From positions 1-7,413 of the forward strand of contig JADLDF010000338.1 of NCBI GenBank assembly GCA_020846815.1: DNA of 7,413 nt. Reading direction: 5' to 3'. Source of the DNA: Gammaproteobacteria bacterium. Lineage in GTDB: Bacteria; Pseudomonadota; Gammaproteobacteria; Steroidobacterales; Steroidobacteraceae. The notes under the pieces were generated by a model. That model did not search any database and was not told the DNA's origin. It saw only the letters and a list, made by a program, of their open reading frames with translations. Shown here in pieces: positions 1 to 5,876 of this stretch (positions within the stretch are counted from its first letter, which is position 1; every line of letters starts with the position of its first letter). The position numbers and the translations under genes are program-made.

Positions 1-1114
1 CCTTGACGACGGCGCGCAGCGCGTCGATGAACACGGTCGTCTCCTCGGTGGTGCCGACGCTGACGCGGCACCAGTCGAGCAGCGGCTCGAACGGCCGGCC
101 GACCTCGATCTGCTTCTCCTTCATCTTCGCGCGGAACACGTCGATCGGCATGCCGGGCGCGAGGAACACGAAGTTGCCCTGCGGCGGCGCGTACTTCAGG
201 CCGAGCTCGTGGCAGGCGGCCGTGACCCGCCGCCGATCGGCGATCAGCGAGGCGCGGGTGCGCGTGAGGAATTCCGCGTCGCCGAGGCTCGCGGCCGCGG
301 CCGCGAGCCCGAGCGTGTTCGGCGTCGTCGTCTGGTGGCGCCGCAGCCGTGCCGCGAGGTCGGGACGCGCGATCGCGTAGCCGATGCGCAGCCCGGCGAG
401 GCCGTGGAGCTTGGAGAACGTGCGCAGCACGACGAGGTTTGCGCCGCCGCGCACCAGGTCGACCATGCTCTCGGTCGCACCGTCGTCGGCGAGCTCGAGG
501 TAGGCCTCGTCGACGATCACCAGCGTACGCTGCGCCATCTGCGTGCAGAACGCGCGCAGCGCCGGGCCATCGATCGCCGTGCCGGTCGGGTTGTTCGGGT
601 TGCAGACGTAGAGCAGCGAAGTGTCCGGCCCGGTCGCCGCGGCCAGCGCGGCCAGATCGTGCTTCAGCGCGGCGTCGAGCGGTATCTTCCTCGTCTCGCA
701 GCCGAGCCTTTCGGCAAAGGCCATGAGCTGGTTGAACGTCGGCCAGGCGCAGACCACCTGTTTGCGTTCGCCCCAGCCGAGCGCCAGCATGTGCAGCAGC
801 TCGGCCGACCCCGAGCCGAGCACGATGCGGTCGCGCTCGACCTGCTCCTTAGCGGCCAGCAGATCGACCAGCCGGCGTACGAAGTCCACGCCGTAGCGAC
901 AGCTCTCGTCGGTGGCCGCGACGATGGCCGCGCGCGCCTGCGGGCCCGGTCCCCAGGGATTCTCGTTGGCGGACAGCCGGATCGGATAGCGCAGCGACAT
1001 CGGTGCGCGCTGCGGCTTGCGCGCCTGCGCTTCTCCGGCGAGCGGCATCGCGCCGGCTGTGAGCGCCAGCGACAGCACCTGCCGCCGGTCCATCGAGACC
1101 GTGCCCTTCATCAT
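1..1114 (-). CDS. HisC-like PLP-dependent aminotransferase with Tat signal (3' end cut by window edge)
   Basis: Fold-type I PLP aminotransferase of the histidinol-phosphate aminotransferase (HisC)-like group. Read on the minus strand it is open from ATG 1114 to the window edge, 371 codons, so only a few C-terminal residues are likely missing. Visible motifs: LSANENPWGP (48-57), CNPNNPTGT (171-179), VDEAY (201-205, PLP-contacting Asp202 and Tyr205), TFSKLHGLAGLRIGY (232-246, Schiff-base Lys235 and Arg243) and a late CRVS with carboxylate-binding Arg350. The N-terminus has DRRQVLSLALTAG (9-21) followed by an AQA cleavage-like site near 29-31, which looks like a twin-arginine export signal. ATG 1114 is chosen because a six-G run (1120-1125) sits 5 bases upstream. 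Export of a folded, cofactor-loaded enzyme would fit Tat. The substrate is unknown; no his gene is nearby, so a histidine biosynthetic role is not supported. Confidence 0.9.
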   Translation of the reverse strand, partial: MMKGTVSMDRRQVLSLALTAGAMPLAGEAQARKPQRAPMSLRYPIRLSANENPWGPGPQARAAIVAATDESCRYGVDFVRRLVDLLAAKEQVERDRIVLGSGSAELLHMLALGWGERKQVVCAWPTFNQLMAFAERLGCETRKIPLDAALKHDLAALAAATGPDTSLLYVCNPNNPTGTAIDGPALRAFCTQMAQRTLVIVDEAYLELADDGATESMVDLVRGGANLVVLRTFSKLHGLAGLRIGYAIARPDLAARLRRHQTTTPNTLGLAAAAASLGDAEFLTRTRASLIADRRRVTAACHELGLKYAPPQGNFVFLAPGMPIDVFRAKMKEKQIEVGRPFEPLLDWCRVSVGTTEETTVFIDALRAVVK

Positions 1115-1438
1115 ATTTGCCCCCCTGAAATCCGTTCACCTCGATGTCCCGTCGGCGGTACAGCACTACCCCCGACGCAACAGCGAGGCCCGCTTATGGC
1201 ATCAAGTTCTCTCGCTGATTCGTAGTCCTGTCAATCACGCAGGTTGCGGTGCCTTTCGGCAGTGCGCATCGAGATATGAAAATAGCTATCGAAACAAAGA
1301 GTTAGCTGCCAGGGTAGTTTCCAGGGCAATGCGCTCGGTTCCGGGAAAAGGACGTGAGTTGCTGCAGAAGCAGGCTTTCTCCTGAACCGCCCAGATGGTA
1401 TATATCAAGATATATATCGCCACGTACGGAGATATACA
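1115..1438. other. Intergenic gap between divergent aminotransferase and vapB genes
   Basis: About 320 bases without a supportable gene. The left part must hold the 5' leader of the minus-strand aminotransferase. The part from about 1200 to 1438 is visibly richer in A and T than the flanking genes and ends in the palindrome described separately. Short reading frames here have no recognisable content. I see no tRNA, terminator or transposase remnant. The change in composition suggests the left edge of the acquired toxin-antitoxin segment lies in this gap, but no repeat marking it was found. Confidence 0.5.
1399..1416. promoter_or_regulatory. AT-rich palindrome, probable VapBC operator/promoter
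   Basis: Two perfect 8-base inverted arms, TATATATC (1399-1406) and GATATATA (1409-1416), are separated by AA. A further related half, GATATAC (1431-1437), lies just before the vapB start, and a GGAG ribosome binding site is at 1428-1431, 7 bases from the ATG. VapB proteins with an AbrB/MazE-type fold, alone or with VapC, commonly bind inverted repeats over their own promoter. The TATATA at 1399-1404 could also serve as a -10 element, but the hexamer 17 bases upstream (TTTCTC) is a poor -35. The operator role is inferred from position and symmetry. Confidence 0.55.
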
Positions 1439-1681
1439 ATGAGCGATACCGCCAAGCTGTTCATGACAGGGCGCAGCCAAGCTGTTCGTCTCCCGCAAGC
1501 CTATCGATTCGAGGGCGAGGAGGTCTTCATCCGGCGCGATCCAGTCACCGGCGACGTCGTACTTTCAGTGCGACCGCCCGACTGGGCTGGATTCCTGGAA
1601 CTCGCGCGACGGGCGCCTGCTCCCGCAGATTTTCTCGCCGATCGTGACGATCGGCCCGCTCTCGAGCGCGACCCACTGTGA
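1439..1681 (+). CDS. vapB: VapB-type antitoxin (AbrB/MazE-like)
   Basis: Antitoxin of a type II VapBC module, 80 residues. The N-terminal half (about 3-45) has the swapped-hairpin AbrB/VagC-like pattern: AKLFMTGRSQAVRLP (5-19), then FEGEEVFIRRDP (24-35) and a valine-rich strand at 38-44. This is the DNA-binding and dimerising part in the family. The acidic and aromatic tail (about 46-80, starting PPDWAGFLELA) is the segment expected to block the toxin active site. The start at 1439 is supported by GGAG at 1428-1431. The stop overlaps the GTG start of vapC by 4 bases, typical of translational coupling. The upstream palindrome suggests autoregulation. Confidence 0.9.
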   Translation: MSDTAKLFMTGRSQAVRLPQAYRFEGEEVFIRRDPVTGDVVLSVRPPDWAGFLELARRAPAPADFLADRDDRPALERDPL

Positions 1682-2076
1682 AGCGCTTCCTGCTCGATAC
1701 CAATCATGTGAGCGATGCGCTCAAGGGGCACTCGCGGCTGCTCGCACGCCTCGCAAAGATGCCGACTGGTGCAGTGGCCATTTCTGCGATCACCGCAGGG
1801 GAGCTGCGCTACGGCTTGTCCTGGCGCGGCAAGCCCGCCGAGCTCACGCGGCTGGTGGAGGAGTTCCTGCGCCGCGTGCAAGTGCTGGACTGGGGACAGC
1901 ATGAAGCCGAGGTCTTTGGTGATCTGCGCGCCGAATGTCGTCGTCGTGGCATCGGCGTCGGTGCGCTCGACTTGTTGATCGCCGCCCAGGCGAAAGCCGC
2001 TGACGCGGTGCTCGTGACCCGGGACGGTGCCTTCGACGCAATCCCCGGGCTGATAGTGGAAAACTGGAGCAGTTGA
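1678..2076 (+). CDS. vapC: VapC-type PIN-domain ribonuclease toxin
   Basis: Toxin partner of VapB, 132 residues, the usual length for VapC. It is a PIN domain with the expected acidic residues for metal-dependent RNA cleavage: LLDTNHVSD with Asp7, ITAGELRYG with Glu42, ALDLLIAAQA with Asp98, and VTRDGAFD with Asp116 and Asp120. Known VapC toxins cleave tRNA or rRNA; the target here cannot be read from sequence. Translation starts at GTG 1678 inside the end of vapB (GTGA overlap), so toxin synthesis is probably coupled to antitoxin synthesis. Nothing appears disrupted, so the pair should be functional. Composition is somewhat less GC-extreme than the permease and aminotransferase genes, consistent with acquisition by transfer. 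Confidence 0.93.
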   Translation: MKRFLLDTNHVSDALKGHSRLLARLAKMPTGAVAISAITAGELRYGLSWRGKPAELTRLVEEFLRRVQVLDWGQHEAEVFGDLRAECRRRGIGVGALDLLIAAQAKAADAVLVTRDGAFDAIPGLIVENWSS

Positions 2077-2222
2077 TCCTTCCCCGAGGTGCAAGGGCGA
2101 CATCCATGCTCCGCCGTACCAGCAGGTCGAGCTGCCGATCCACAGCAAGGAAGGGCCGGCTTGGTGAATTTCGTACCAGCAGAATTATTGCCGCACTGCG
2201 CGACCGGGCGTAGCATCGATCC
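2077..2222. other. Intergenic spacer between the two TA modules, with an 11-base direct repeat
   Basis: A 146-base gap. It contains two exact copies of CGTACCAGCAG, at 2115-2125 and 2172-2182, 57 bases apart. One plus-strand frame (about 2095-2160) reads like protein (CKGDIHAPPYQQ, then VELPIHSKEGPAW before a stop) but has no start codon and I do not recognise it; it may be a gene remnant or chance. No clear rho-independent terminator follows vapC. The second repeat copy lies inside the candidate promoter of the DUF433 module. Confidence 0.45.
2161..2188 (+). promoter_or_regulatory. Candidate promoter of the DUF433/DUF5615 module
   Basis: TTGGTG (2161-2166) and AATTAT (2183-2188) are separated by 16 bases, giving a partial sigma70-like match (three and four of six consensus positions). 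It is the most AT-rich stretch before the antitoxin and would start transcription near 2195. One copy of the 11-base repeat occupies most of the spacer, a good place for a repressor site. The match is weak, and read-through from vapBC is an alternative. Confidence 0.3.
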
Positions 2223-2230
2223 ATGATCGA
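2216..2230. promoter_or_regulatory. Small inverted repeat spanning the antitoxin start codon
   Basis: TCGATC (2216-2221) and GATCGA (2225-2230) form perfect 6-base arms around a 3-base centre that contains the first two bases of the ATG at 2223. It could be an operator or a weak hairpin hiding the start, but 6-base arms in GC-rich DNA may be chance. No good Shine-Dalgarno sequence precedes this start. Confidence 0.25.
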
Positions 2231-2441
2231 CTGGAGCACTTGCCCCGCTGTTGAGCGGAACCCCGAGCGGTTGAACGGCGCATGGGTTTTCGTCGGCACG
2301 CGCGTGCCCGTCGCTGCGCTTTTCGAAAACCTCGAGGATGGTGCGCAGATCGCGGATTTCATACGCTGGTTTCCCGGCGTCACGACCGAGCAAGCCAAGC
2401 TGGTTCTCGAGCACGCAGCGCAGTCCTTGCAAGTGGCTTGA
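2223..2441 (+). CDS. DUF433 family antitoxin
   Basis: A 72-residue protein matching the DUF433 family: an N-terminal strand region (WSTCPAVERNPERLNGAW) followed by the hallmark GTRVPVAALFENLEDG (25-40), then ADFIRWFPGVTTEQAKLVLEHA (44-65). The latter part is a small helix-turn-helix in this family. DUF433 proteins are commonly found as antitoxins directly upstream of DUF5615 PIN-like toxins, and that is the arrangement here: the stop and the next ATG share one base (TGATG, 2439-2443). Its role would be to bind and neutralise the toxin and probably repress the operon. It looks complete, even though its partner toxin is truncated. Confidence 0.88.
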   Translation: MIDWSTCPAVERNPERLNGAWVFVGTRVPVAALFENLEDGAQIADFIRWFPGVTTEQAKLVLEHAAQSLQVA

Positions 2442-2830
2442 TGCGTATTTTGTTCGACCAAGGTACGCCTGTGCCTTTGCGAGGACTATTGAAGCGACAT
2501 GACGTTTCCACCGTTTACGAATTGGGGTGGAGTCAACTCGAAAACGGCAAGCTGCTGTCACGGGCTGAAAGTGCGGGGTACGAGGCCTTCGTCACAACCG
2601 ATCAGAACCTGCGGTATCAGCAAAGCCTGCCTGGCAGAAAATTGGCCATAGCCATTCTCAAGACAACGAGCTGGCCGCGGATCGAAGCCCATGGCGCGCA
2701 TGTCATCATGCGGCCGGGCGAGATCGGGTGCTCGCCGAAGGAGTCGTGGAGCTGGAAGCTGTTCATGTTCGCGGCTTCGCTCGCCTGCTGCGGCGTCATG
2801 CCGAACTCGGCGCCGAGCTCGCCCTTGTAG
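2441..2830 (+). CDS. DUF5615 PIN-like toxin, C-terminus lost and replaced by unrelated reading frame
   Basis: Member of the DUF5615 (Mut7-C-like PIN) family, toxins paired with DUF433 antitoxins. Residues 1-84 look normal: MRILFDQGTP with Asp6, YELGWSQLENGKLL (26-39), FVTTDQNLRYQQ (50-61) with Asp54, and LAIAILKTTSWPRIEAH (68-84 region). Members are usually about 105-115 residues. After about residue 84-88 (near 2690-2703) the homology stops, and the remaining roughly 40 residues are simply the antisense of the gamma-glutamyltransferase remnant, ending at the TGA at 2828-2830. The final helix and strand of the PIN fold are therefore missing. The two visible acidic residues remain, but the fold may be unstable. 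I consider it a 3'-truncated toxin; whether any activity survives is unknown. Confidence 0.82.
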   Translation: MRILFDQGTPVPLRGLLKRHDVSTVYELGWSQLENGKLLSRAESAGYEAFVTTDQNLRYQQSLPGRKLAIAILKTTSWPRIEAHGAHVIMRPGEIGCSPKESWSWKLFMFAASLACCGVMPNSAPSSPL

Positions 2831-3582
2831 AAGAGGTCATAGGCCGCCTGGATCGCGGCCTTGCGCGAGGCGCCGCGCTGCAGCGCGCGCCGCTCGGCCT
2901 CGACCAGGCGGCGCAGGGTCGCGGCAAGGTCGCTCTGGCGGAAGATCTCGCCCGCGCGCGGTGCCTCGCGCGGCTCGCCGGCATGCGGCAGCAGCACGCG
3001 CACGGTCTCGGGCCATTGCTTCAGCACGCGCTTGTCGCGCTCGATCCGGTTCGCGAGCTCGGCCTCGATCGGATAGCCGTCGGCGAGCTCGATCGCCGGC
3101 TGCAGCACCTCGGCGAGCGACAGCCTGCCGTACTCGGCCAGCATGACCATGAGGCCGCCGGGCGTACCCGGCGTCACCGCGGCGAGCGGGCCGTACTCGG
3201 GCGGATACTTCATGTCCCGGTCGCGGAAGAACTGCACGGTGGCGCCGCTCGGCGCGACGCCGAGCGCGTTGATCGCGATCACGCGCCGCTCGCGCGGATG
3301 CCAGAGCAGGGCCTGGGTCTCGCCGCCCCAGCTCAAGGTATCCCACATGGTCGAGGTCGCAGCCAGCATCGCGCAGGCGGCGTCGACGGCGTTGCCGCCG
3401 CGCTGGAACATCATCGCGCCGGCGGTCGCGGCCAACGGCTTGCCGGTGATGGCCATCCAGGACTGGGCGTGCAGCGGCGGTTTCTGGGTGCGTTCCTGGG
3501 CTGCCGCTGGTGCTGTAACGACGGCGGCGGCCAGCAGCAACACCAGCAGGGGGCGCGTTCGCGTGGGCCGGAATGGGTGCAT
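2617..3582 (-). pseudogene. Gamma-glutamyltransferase remnant: internal in-frame deletion plus lost C-terminus
   Basis: Remnant of a gamma-glutamyltransferase (GGT), a periplasmic Ntn-hydrolase that normally has about 550-620 residues. The open frame from ATG 3582 gives 321 residues. Residues 1-28 look like a Sec signal peptide (LLVLLLAAAVVTAPAAA). Residues 40-255 are a good GGT N-terminal region: MAITGKPLAATAGAMMFQRG, GGNAVDAA, AAVTPGTPGGL, AIELADGYPIE, AAYDLFYKGEL. At about 256-260 the sequence jumps directly to GMTPQQASEAANMNSFQLHDSF and PGRMM, which in this family belongs near the C-terminal end. Roughly 250 or more central residues, including the nucleophilic threonine, are absent. After residue 294 (about 2700) the remaining end is replaced by antisense of the toxin gene. 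It cannot be an active GGT. It follows slyX by 8 bases. Confidence 0.85.
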
Positions 3583-3590
3583 GAGCCGGA

Positions 3591-3797
3591 TCAGTAATGC
3601 GGCGGTATCTCGACGTCGGTCGCGGAACCGGCCGGCGCGCTGCCGAGCTCGTCGAGCAGCTGCCGGTTGCGTTCGACGACGCGTTCGAGCTCCTGCTGCT
3701 GCCGATACAGCTCGTCGCCGAGCTGCTGCAGCGTCGCCTCGAGATAGGCGACCTTGGTTTCGAGGGCCTCGAGGCGGGCGGCGTCGATCGGTTCCAT
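3591..3797 (-). CDS. slyX: SlyX family protein
   Basis: A 68-residue protein of the SlyX family, small cytoplasmic coiled-coil proteins of proteobacteria with no firmly assigned molecular function. Residues 5-52 form one long helix with heptad leucines and valines (ARLEALETKVAYLEATLQQL, then GDELYRQQQELERVVERN). The protein ends in the family's characteristic PPHY. The start at 3797 (MEPIDAARLE) is preferred over longer in-frame starts because known SlyX proteins begin just before this helix and the upstream extension is arginine- and proline-rich without homology. No strong ribosome binding site is seen. The gene lies 8 bases upstream of the broken GGT gene on the same strand and diverges from the MFS gene. 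Confidence 0.88.
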   Translation of the reverse strand: MEPIDAARLEALETKVAYLEATLQQLGDELYRQQQELERVVERNRQLLDELGSAPAGSATDVEIPPHY

Positions 3798-3915
3798 GGT
3801 CTGCAAGGCTATGCCACGCAGGGCTGCGGGCCAACCGTGGACGGGCATACGCTGGGCGCCCGCGGTCTCTCTGTGTCTTGACAGATCCGGGGTCGGCACC
3901 GAGTCTTGGCCCGCC
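3798..3915. promoter_or_regulatory. Divergent intergenic region between slyX and the MFS gene
   Basis: This 118-base gap should hold the promoters of both slyX (leftward) and the permease (rightward). A perfect TTGACA occurs at 3878-3883, but nothing resembling TATAAT lies 16-18 bases downstream (around 3900-3906), and such a promoter would leave almost no leader before ATG 3916. TTGACA may instead be part of CTGT-N6-ACAG around 3871-3884, a small inverted repeat. A GGGCGCCC palindrome lies near 3853-3860. No assignment is firm. Confidence 0.3.
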
Positions 3916-5304
3916 ATGACCCTGCTCGCCCCCGGTGCGGCCGACTCCACGGCGCCGGCCCCGTCGGCCGCCGGGGCGCCGTATCCGTCGCGGGCCTATG
4001 CCTGGTACGTCGTGGTGCTGCTGACACTGGCGTACGCGATCTCACTGCTCGACCGCTGGGTCCTGTCGCTGCTGGTCGGCCCCGTGAAGGCGCACTTCGG
4101 CGTCAGCGACACGCAGATGGGCCTGCTGATGGGCTTCTGGTTCGCGGTGTTCTACGTGACCATGGGCCTGCCCTTCGGCTGGCTCGCCGACCGCTATGAC
4201 CGCCGCAGGATCGCCGGCCTCGCGATGCTGTTCTGGTGCACGATGACCGCGTTCTGCGGTCTCGCCAGGAGCTTCGGCCAGCTCGCCGCGGCGCGTCTCG
4301 GCATCGGCCTCGGCGAAGCGGCGCTGACGCCGGCCGCGAACTCGATCATCGCCGACTATTTCCCGCGCGAGCGCCAGAACAGCGCGATCACGTTCTTCAA
4401 CATGGGCATCTCGACCGGCATGGGCTTCGCCTATCTGACCGGCGGCCTGATCGTCGCCTGGATGGCGACCCAGCCGCCGCTGGTGCTGCCGGTGTTCGGA
4501 CGGCTCGAGACCTGGCAGGTGGTATTCCTCGCGGCCGGTGCGCCGGGCATCCTGGTCGCGATCCTGCTGTTGCTGACGGTGCGCGAGCCGCTGCGCCGCG
4601 AGCGGCTGGCGCGCAGCGCGCGCGAGGCCGCACTGCCACGCTGCATCGCTTTCGTGAAATCGCGTCGCGGCGCCTACGCACCGCTGCTGATCGGCATGGG
4701 CGCCTCGCCGCTGATGGGCTACGCCTGGCAGTGGCTGCCGACGCTGTTCGAGCGCGTCTGGGGCTGGCAGGCGCCGCGGTTCTCCTTCGCCTACGGCTGC
4801 GTGCTGCTGGTTTGCGGGCCGCTGGGCGCGATCTGCGGCGGCATGCTGGCGACGCGCTGGTATGCGCGCGGCCAGAAGGATGCGCCGTTCCGCGCCGCCC
4901 TGCTCGGCATGGCGGTGACGACCGTCTGCTCGGCGCTGCTGCCGCTGATGCCCTCGCCCGAGTGGGCGATCGTAATGCTGGTGCCGGCCTCGATCTCGGG
5001 CGCCACGGGCGCGGCCTGCGGTGCCGCGGCCGCGGTGTTCATGACGCCCGGCGAGTTCCGCGCCCAGGTTTCCTCGATCTACGTGCTGACCATCAACGGC
5101 ATCGGCCTGCTGGTCGGCCCTACGGCCGTGGGCCTGTGCAACGACTACGTGTTCCGGGCGACCGACGGCGTACGCTGGTCGCTCGTGGCCGTCGTGGCAG
5201 TGGCGGGCGGCGCGCTGACGCTCTATCTTGCGAGCGGCCGGCGCGCCTACCGCGAAGCCGTCGAGGCCCTGGAAGCCGCGCAGCAGCAGGCCCGTGCCGC
5301 CTGA
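3916..5304 (+). CDS. MFS transporter, spinster-like
   Basis: Inner-membrane secondary transporter of the major facilitator superfamily, 462 residues, with about twelve hydrophobic segments (first near 29-46, last near 421-440). The N-terminal half resembles the bacterial spinster-like group: LLDRWVLSLLVGPVKAHFG (44-62), SDTQMGLLMG (64-73), the loop 2-3 signature GWLADRYDRRR (88-98) and ARLGIGLGEAALTPAANSI (126-144) followed by ADYFPRERQ. The substrate is unknown; this group often accompanies catabolic genes for hydrophobic or aromatic compounds. The start at 3916 (MTLLAPG) is chosen because it leaves a short cytoplasmic tail before helix 1; the in-frame extension back to 3754 overlaps slyX and looks non-coding. 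The tail 442-462 is a charged Ala/Gln helix. The NTF2-like gene lies 146 bases downstream on the same strand. Confidence 0.9.
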   Translation: MTLLAPGAADSTAPAPSAAGAPYPSRAYAWYVVVLLTLAYAISLLDRWVLSLLVGPVKAHFGVSDTQMGLLMGFWFAVFYVTMGLPFGWLADRYDRRRIAGLAMLFWCTMTAFCGLARSFGQLAAARLGIGLGEAALTPAANSIIADYFPRERQNSAITFFNMGISTGMGFAYLTGGLIVAWMATQPPLVLPVFGRLETWQVVFLAAGAPGILVAILLLLTVREPLRRERLARSAREAALPRCIAFVKSRRGAYAPLLIGMGASPLMGYAWQWLPTLFERVWGWQAPRFSFAYGCVLLVCGPLGAICGGMLATRWYARGQKDAPFRAALLGMAVTTVCSALLPLMPSPEWAIVMLVPASISGATGAACGAAAAVFMTPGEFRAQVSSIYVLTINGIGLLVGPTAVGLCNDYVFRATDGVRWSLVAVVAVAGGALTLYLASGRRAYREAVEALEAAQQQARAA

Positions 5305-5450
5305 GGCTGAGATTTGGGCTGAGGTTGACGCCTGGGCTGAGGCTGAGGCCGGCCGCCGCGGCCGCAGGCGCGTATCGTGGGCGGCTGCAAAGTCCCCGGG
5401 GCGCGTACCGCCCGAGGCGCTGCCACCCGTCACGTCAGAGGATGAGTTCG
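5305..5450. repeat. Spacer with GGCTGAG repeats and a GC hairpin
   Basis: Just after the MFS stop, GGCTGAG occurs four times, starting at 5305, 5317, 5335 and 5341. All spacings are multiples of six, with related TTGACG and TTGGGCT units between them, so it looks like a degenerated hexanucleotide tandem repeat. It is followed by CGGCCG-CCG-CGGCCG (5350-5364), a 6-base-pair stem that could slow transcription but has no T run. One plus-strand frame reads through the repeat (Trp-Ala-Glu pattern) but continues from antisense-like MFS sequence, so I do not call it a gene. Confidence 0.5.
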
Positions 5451-5876
5451 ATGAGCCTGGGGATCAGTGATTCGGGCATCGTGATCGGCGCCGGCCGCAC
5501 CGAGCGCGCGATCGCGATCGACGTCGTGCGCGAGCTGCTCGACGCTCTCGGTCGACGTGACCTCGATGCCGCGAGCGCCTGTCTCGCGCCGGGCTTCGTC
5601 ATGACCGTGCCCGGCAACCACCAGTTCCGCCGCCTCGAGGACTTCGTCGCGTTCAGCGCCGGTCGCAACGGCGCGGTCCGCAAGTCGATCGACGGTCTCG
5701 AGGCGAGCGAGGCGCCGACCGGCATCGCGGTCTATGCCATGGGCACGATGTCCGGCAGCTGGCTCGACGGTACGCCGTTCCAGGGCGTGCGCTGGTGCGA
5801 CCGCTTCGTGCTGCGCGACGGCCGTATCGTCGAAATGCAGGTCTGGAGCGACCTCGGCGAGCTGCGGCCGCGCTGA
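5451..5876 (+). CDS. NTF2/SnoaL-like family protein
   Basis: A 141-residue protein with the alpha+beta cone fold pattern of the NTF2-like/SnoaL superfamily. It has an N-terminal helix (AIDVVRELLDALGRRDLDAA, 22-41), then LAPGFVMTVPGNHQFR (45-60), a second helix (LEDFVAFSAG), and strands at 90-103 (TGIAVYAMGTMSGSW), 112-121 (GVRWCDRFVL) and 123-133 (DGRIVEMQVWSD). Members include isomerases, dehydratases and polyketide cyclases but also many ligand-binding proteins without known activity; the substrate cannot be assigned. The start at 5451 is preferred over 5442 because AGAGG (5437-5441) is then 9 bases away, whereas it would touch the earlier ATG. It shares strand with the MFS permease and may be cotranscribed with it, though the gap of 146 bases is long. 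Confidence 0.82.
   Translation: MSLGISDSGIVIGAGRTERAIAIDVVRELLDALGRRDLDAASACLAPGFVMTVPGNHQFRRLEDFVAFSAGRNGAVRKSIDGLEASEAPTGIAVYAMGTMSGSWLDGTPFQGVRWCDRFVLRDGRIVEMQVWSDLGELRPR

Noticed and set aside
209..1225. Plus-strand frame opposite the aminotransferase
   Set aside because: The minus-strand product has all catalytic motifs of a PLP aminotransferase; this frame is a shadow.
2728..3597. Plus-strand frame opposite the GGT remnant
   Set aside because: The antisense GGT frame has a signal peptide and family motifs, while this one has none.
3878..3906. Sigma70 promoter from the perfect TTGACA before the MFS gene
   Set aside because: No acceptable -10 lies 16-18 bases downstream, and the start codon follows almost at once.
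4042..5433. Long minus-strand open frame opposite the MFS gene
   Set aside because: It is rich in Arg, Gln, His and Ala with no domain pattern, and lies fully antisense to a clear permease; a GC-codon shadow.
4236..5876. Long plus-strand frame ending with the NTF2-like gene
   Set aside because: Only the last 141 residues are protein-like; the earlier part is an out-of-frame shadow of the MFS gene.
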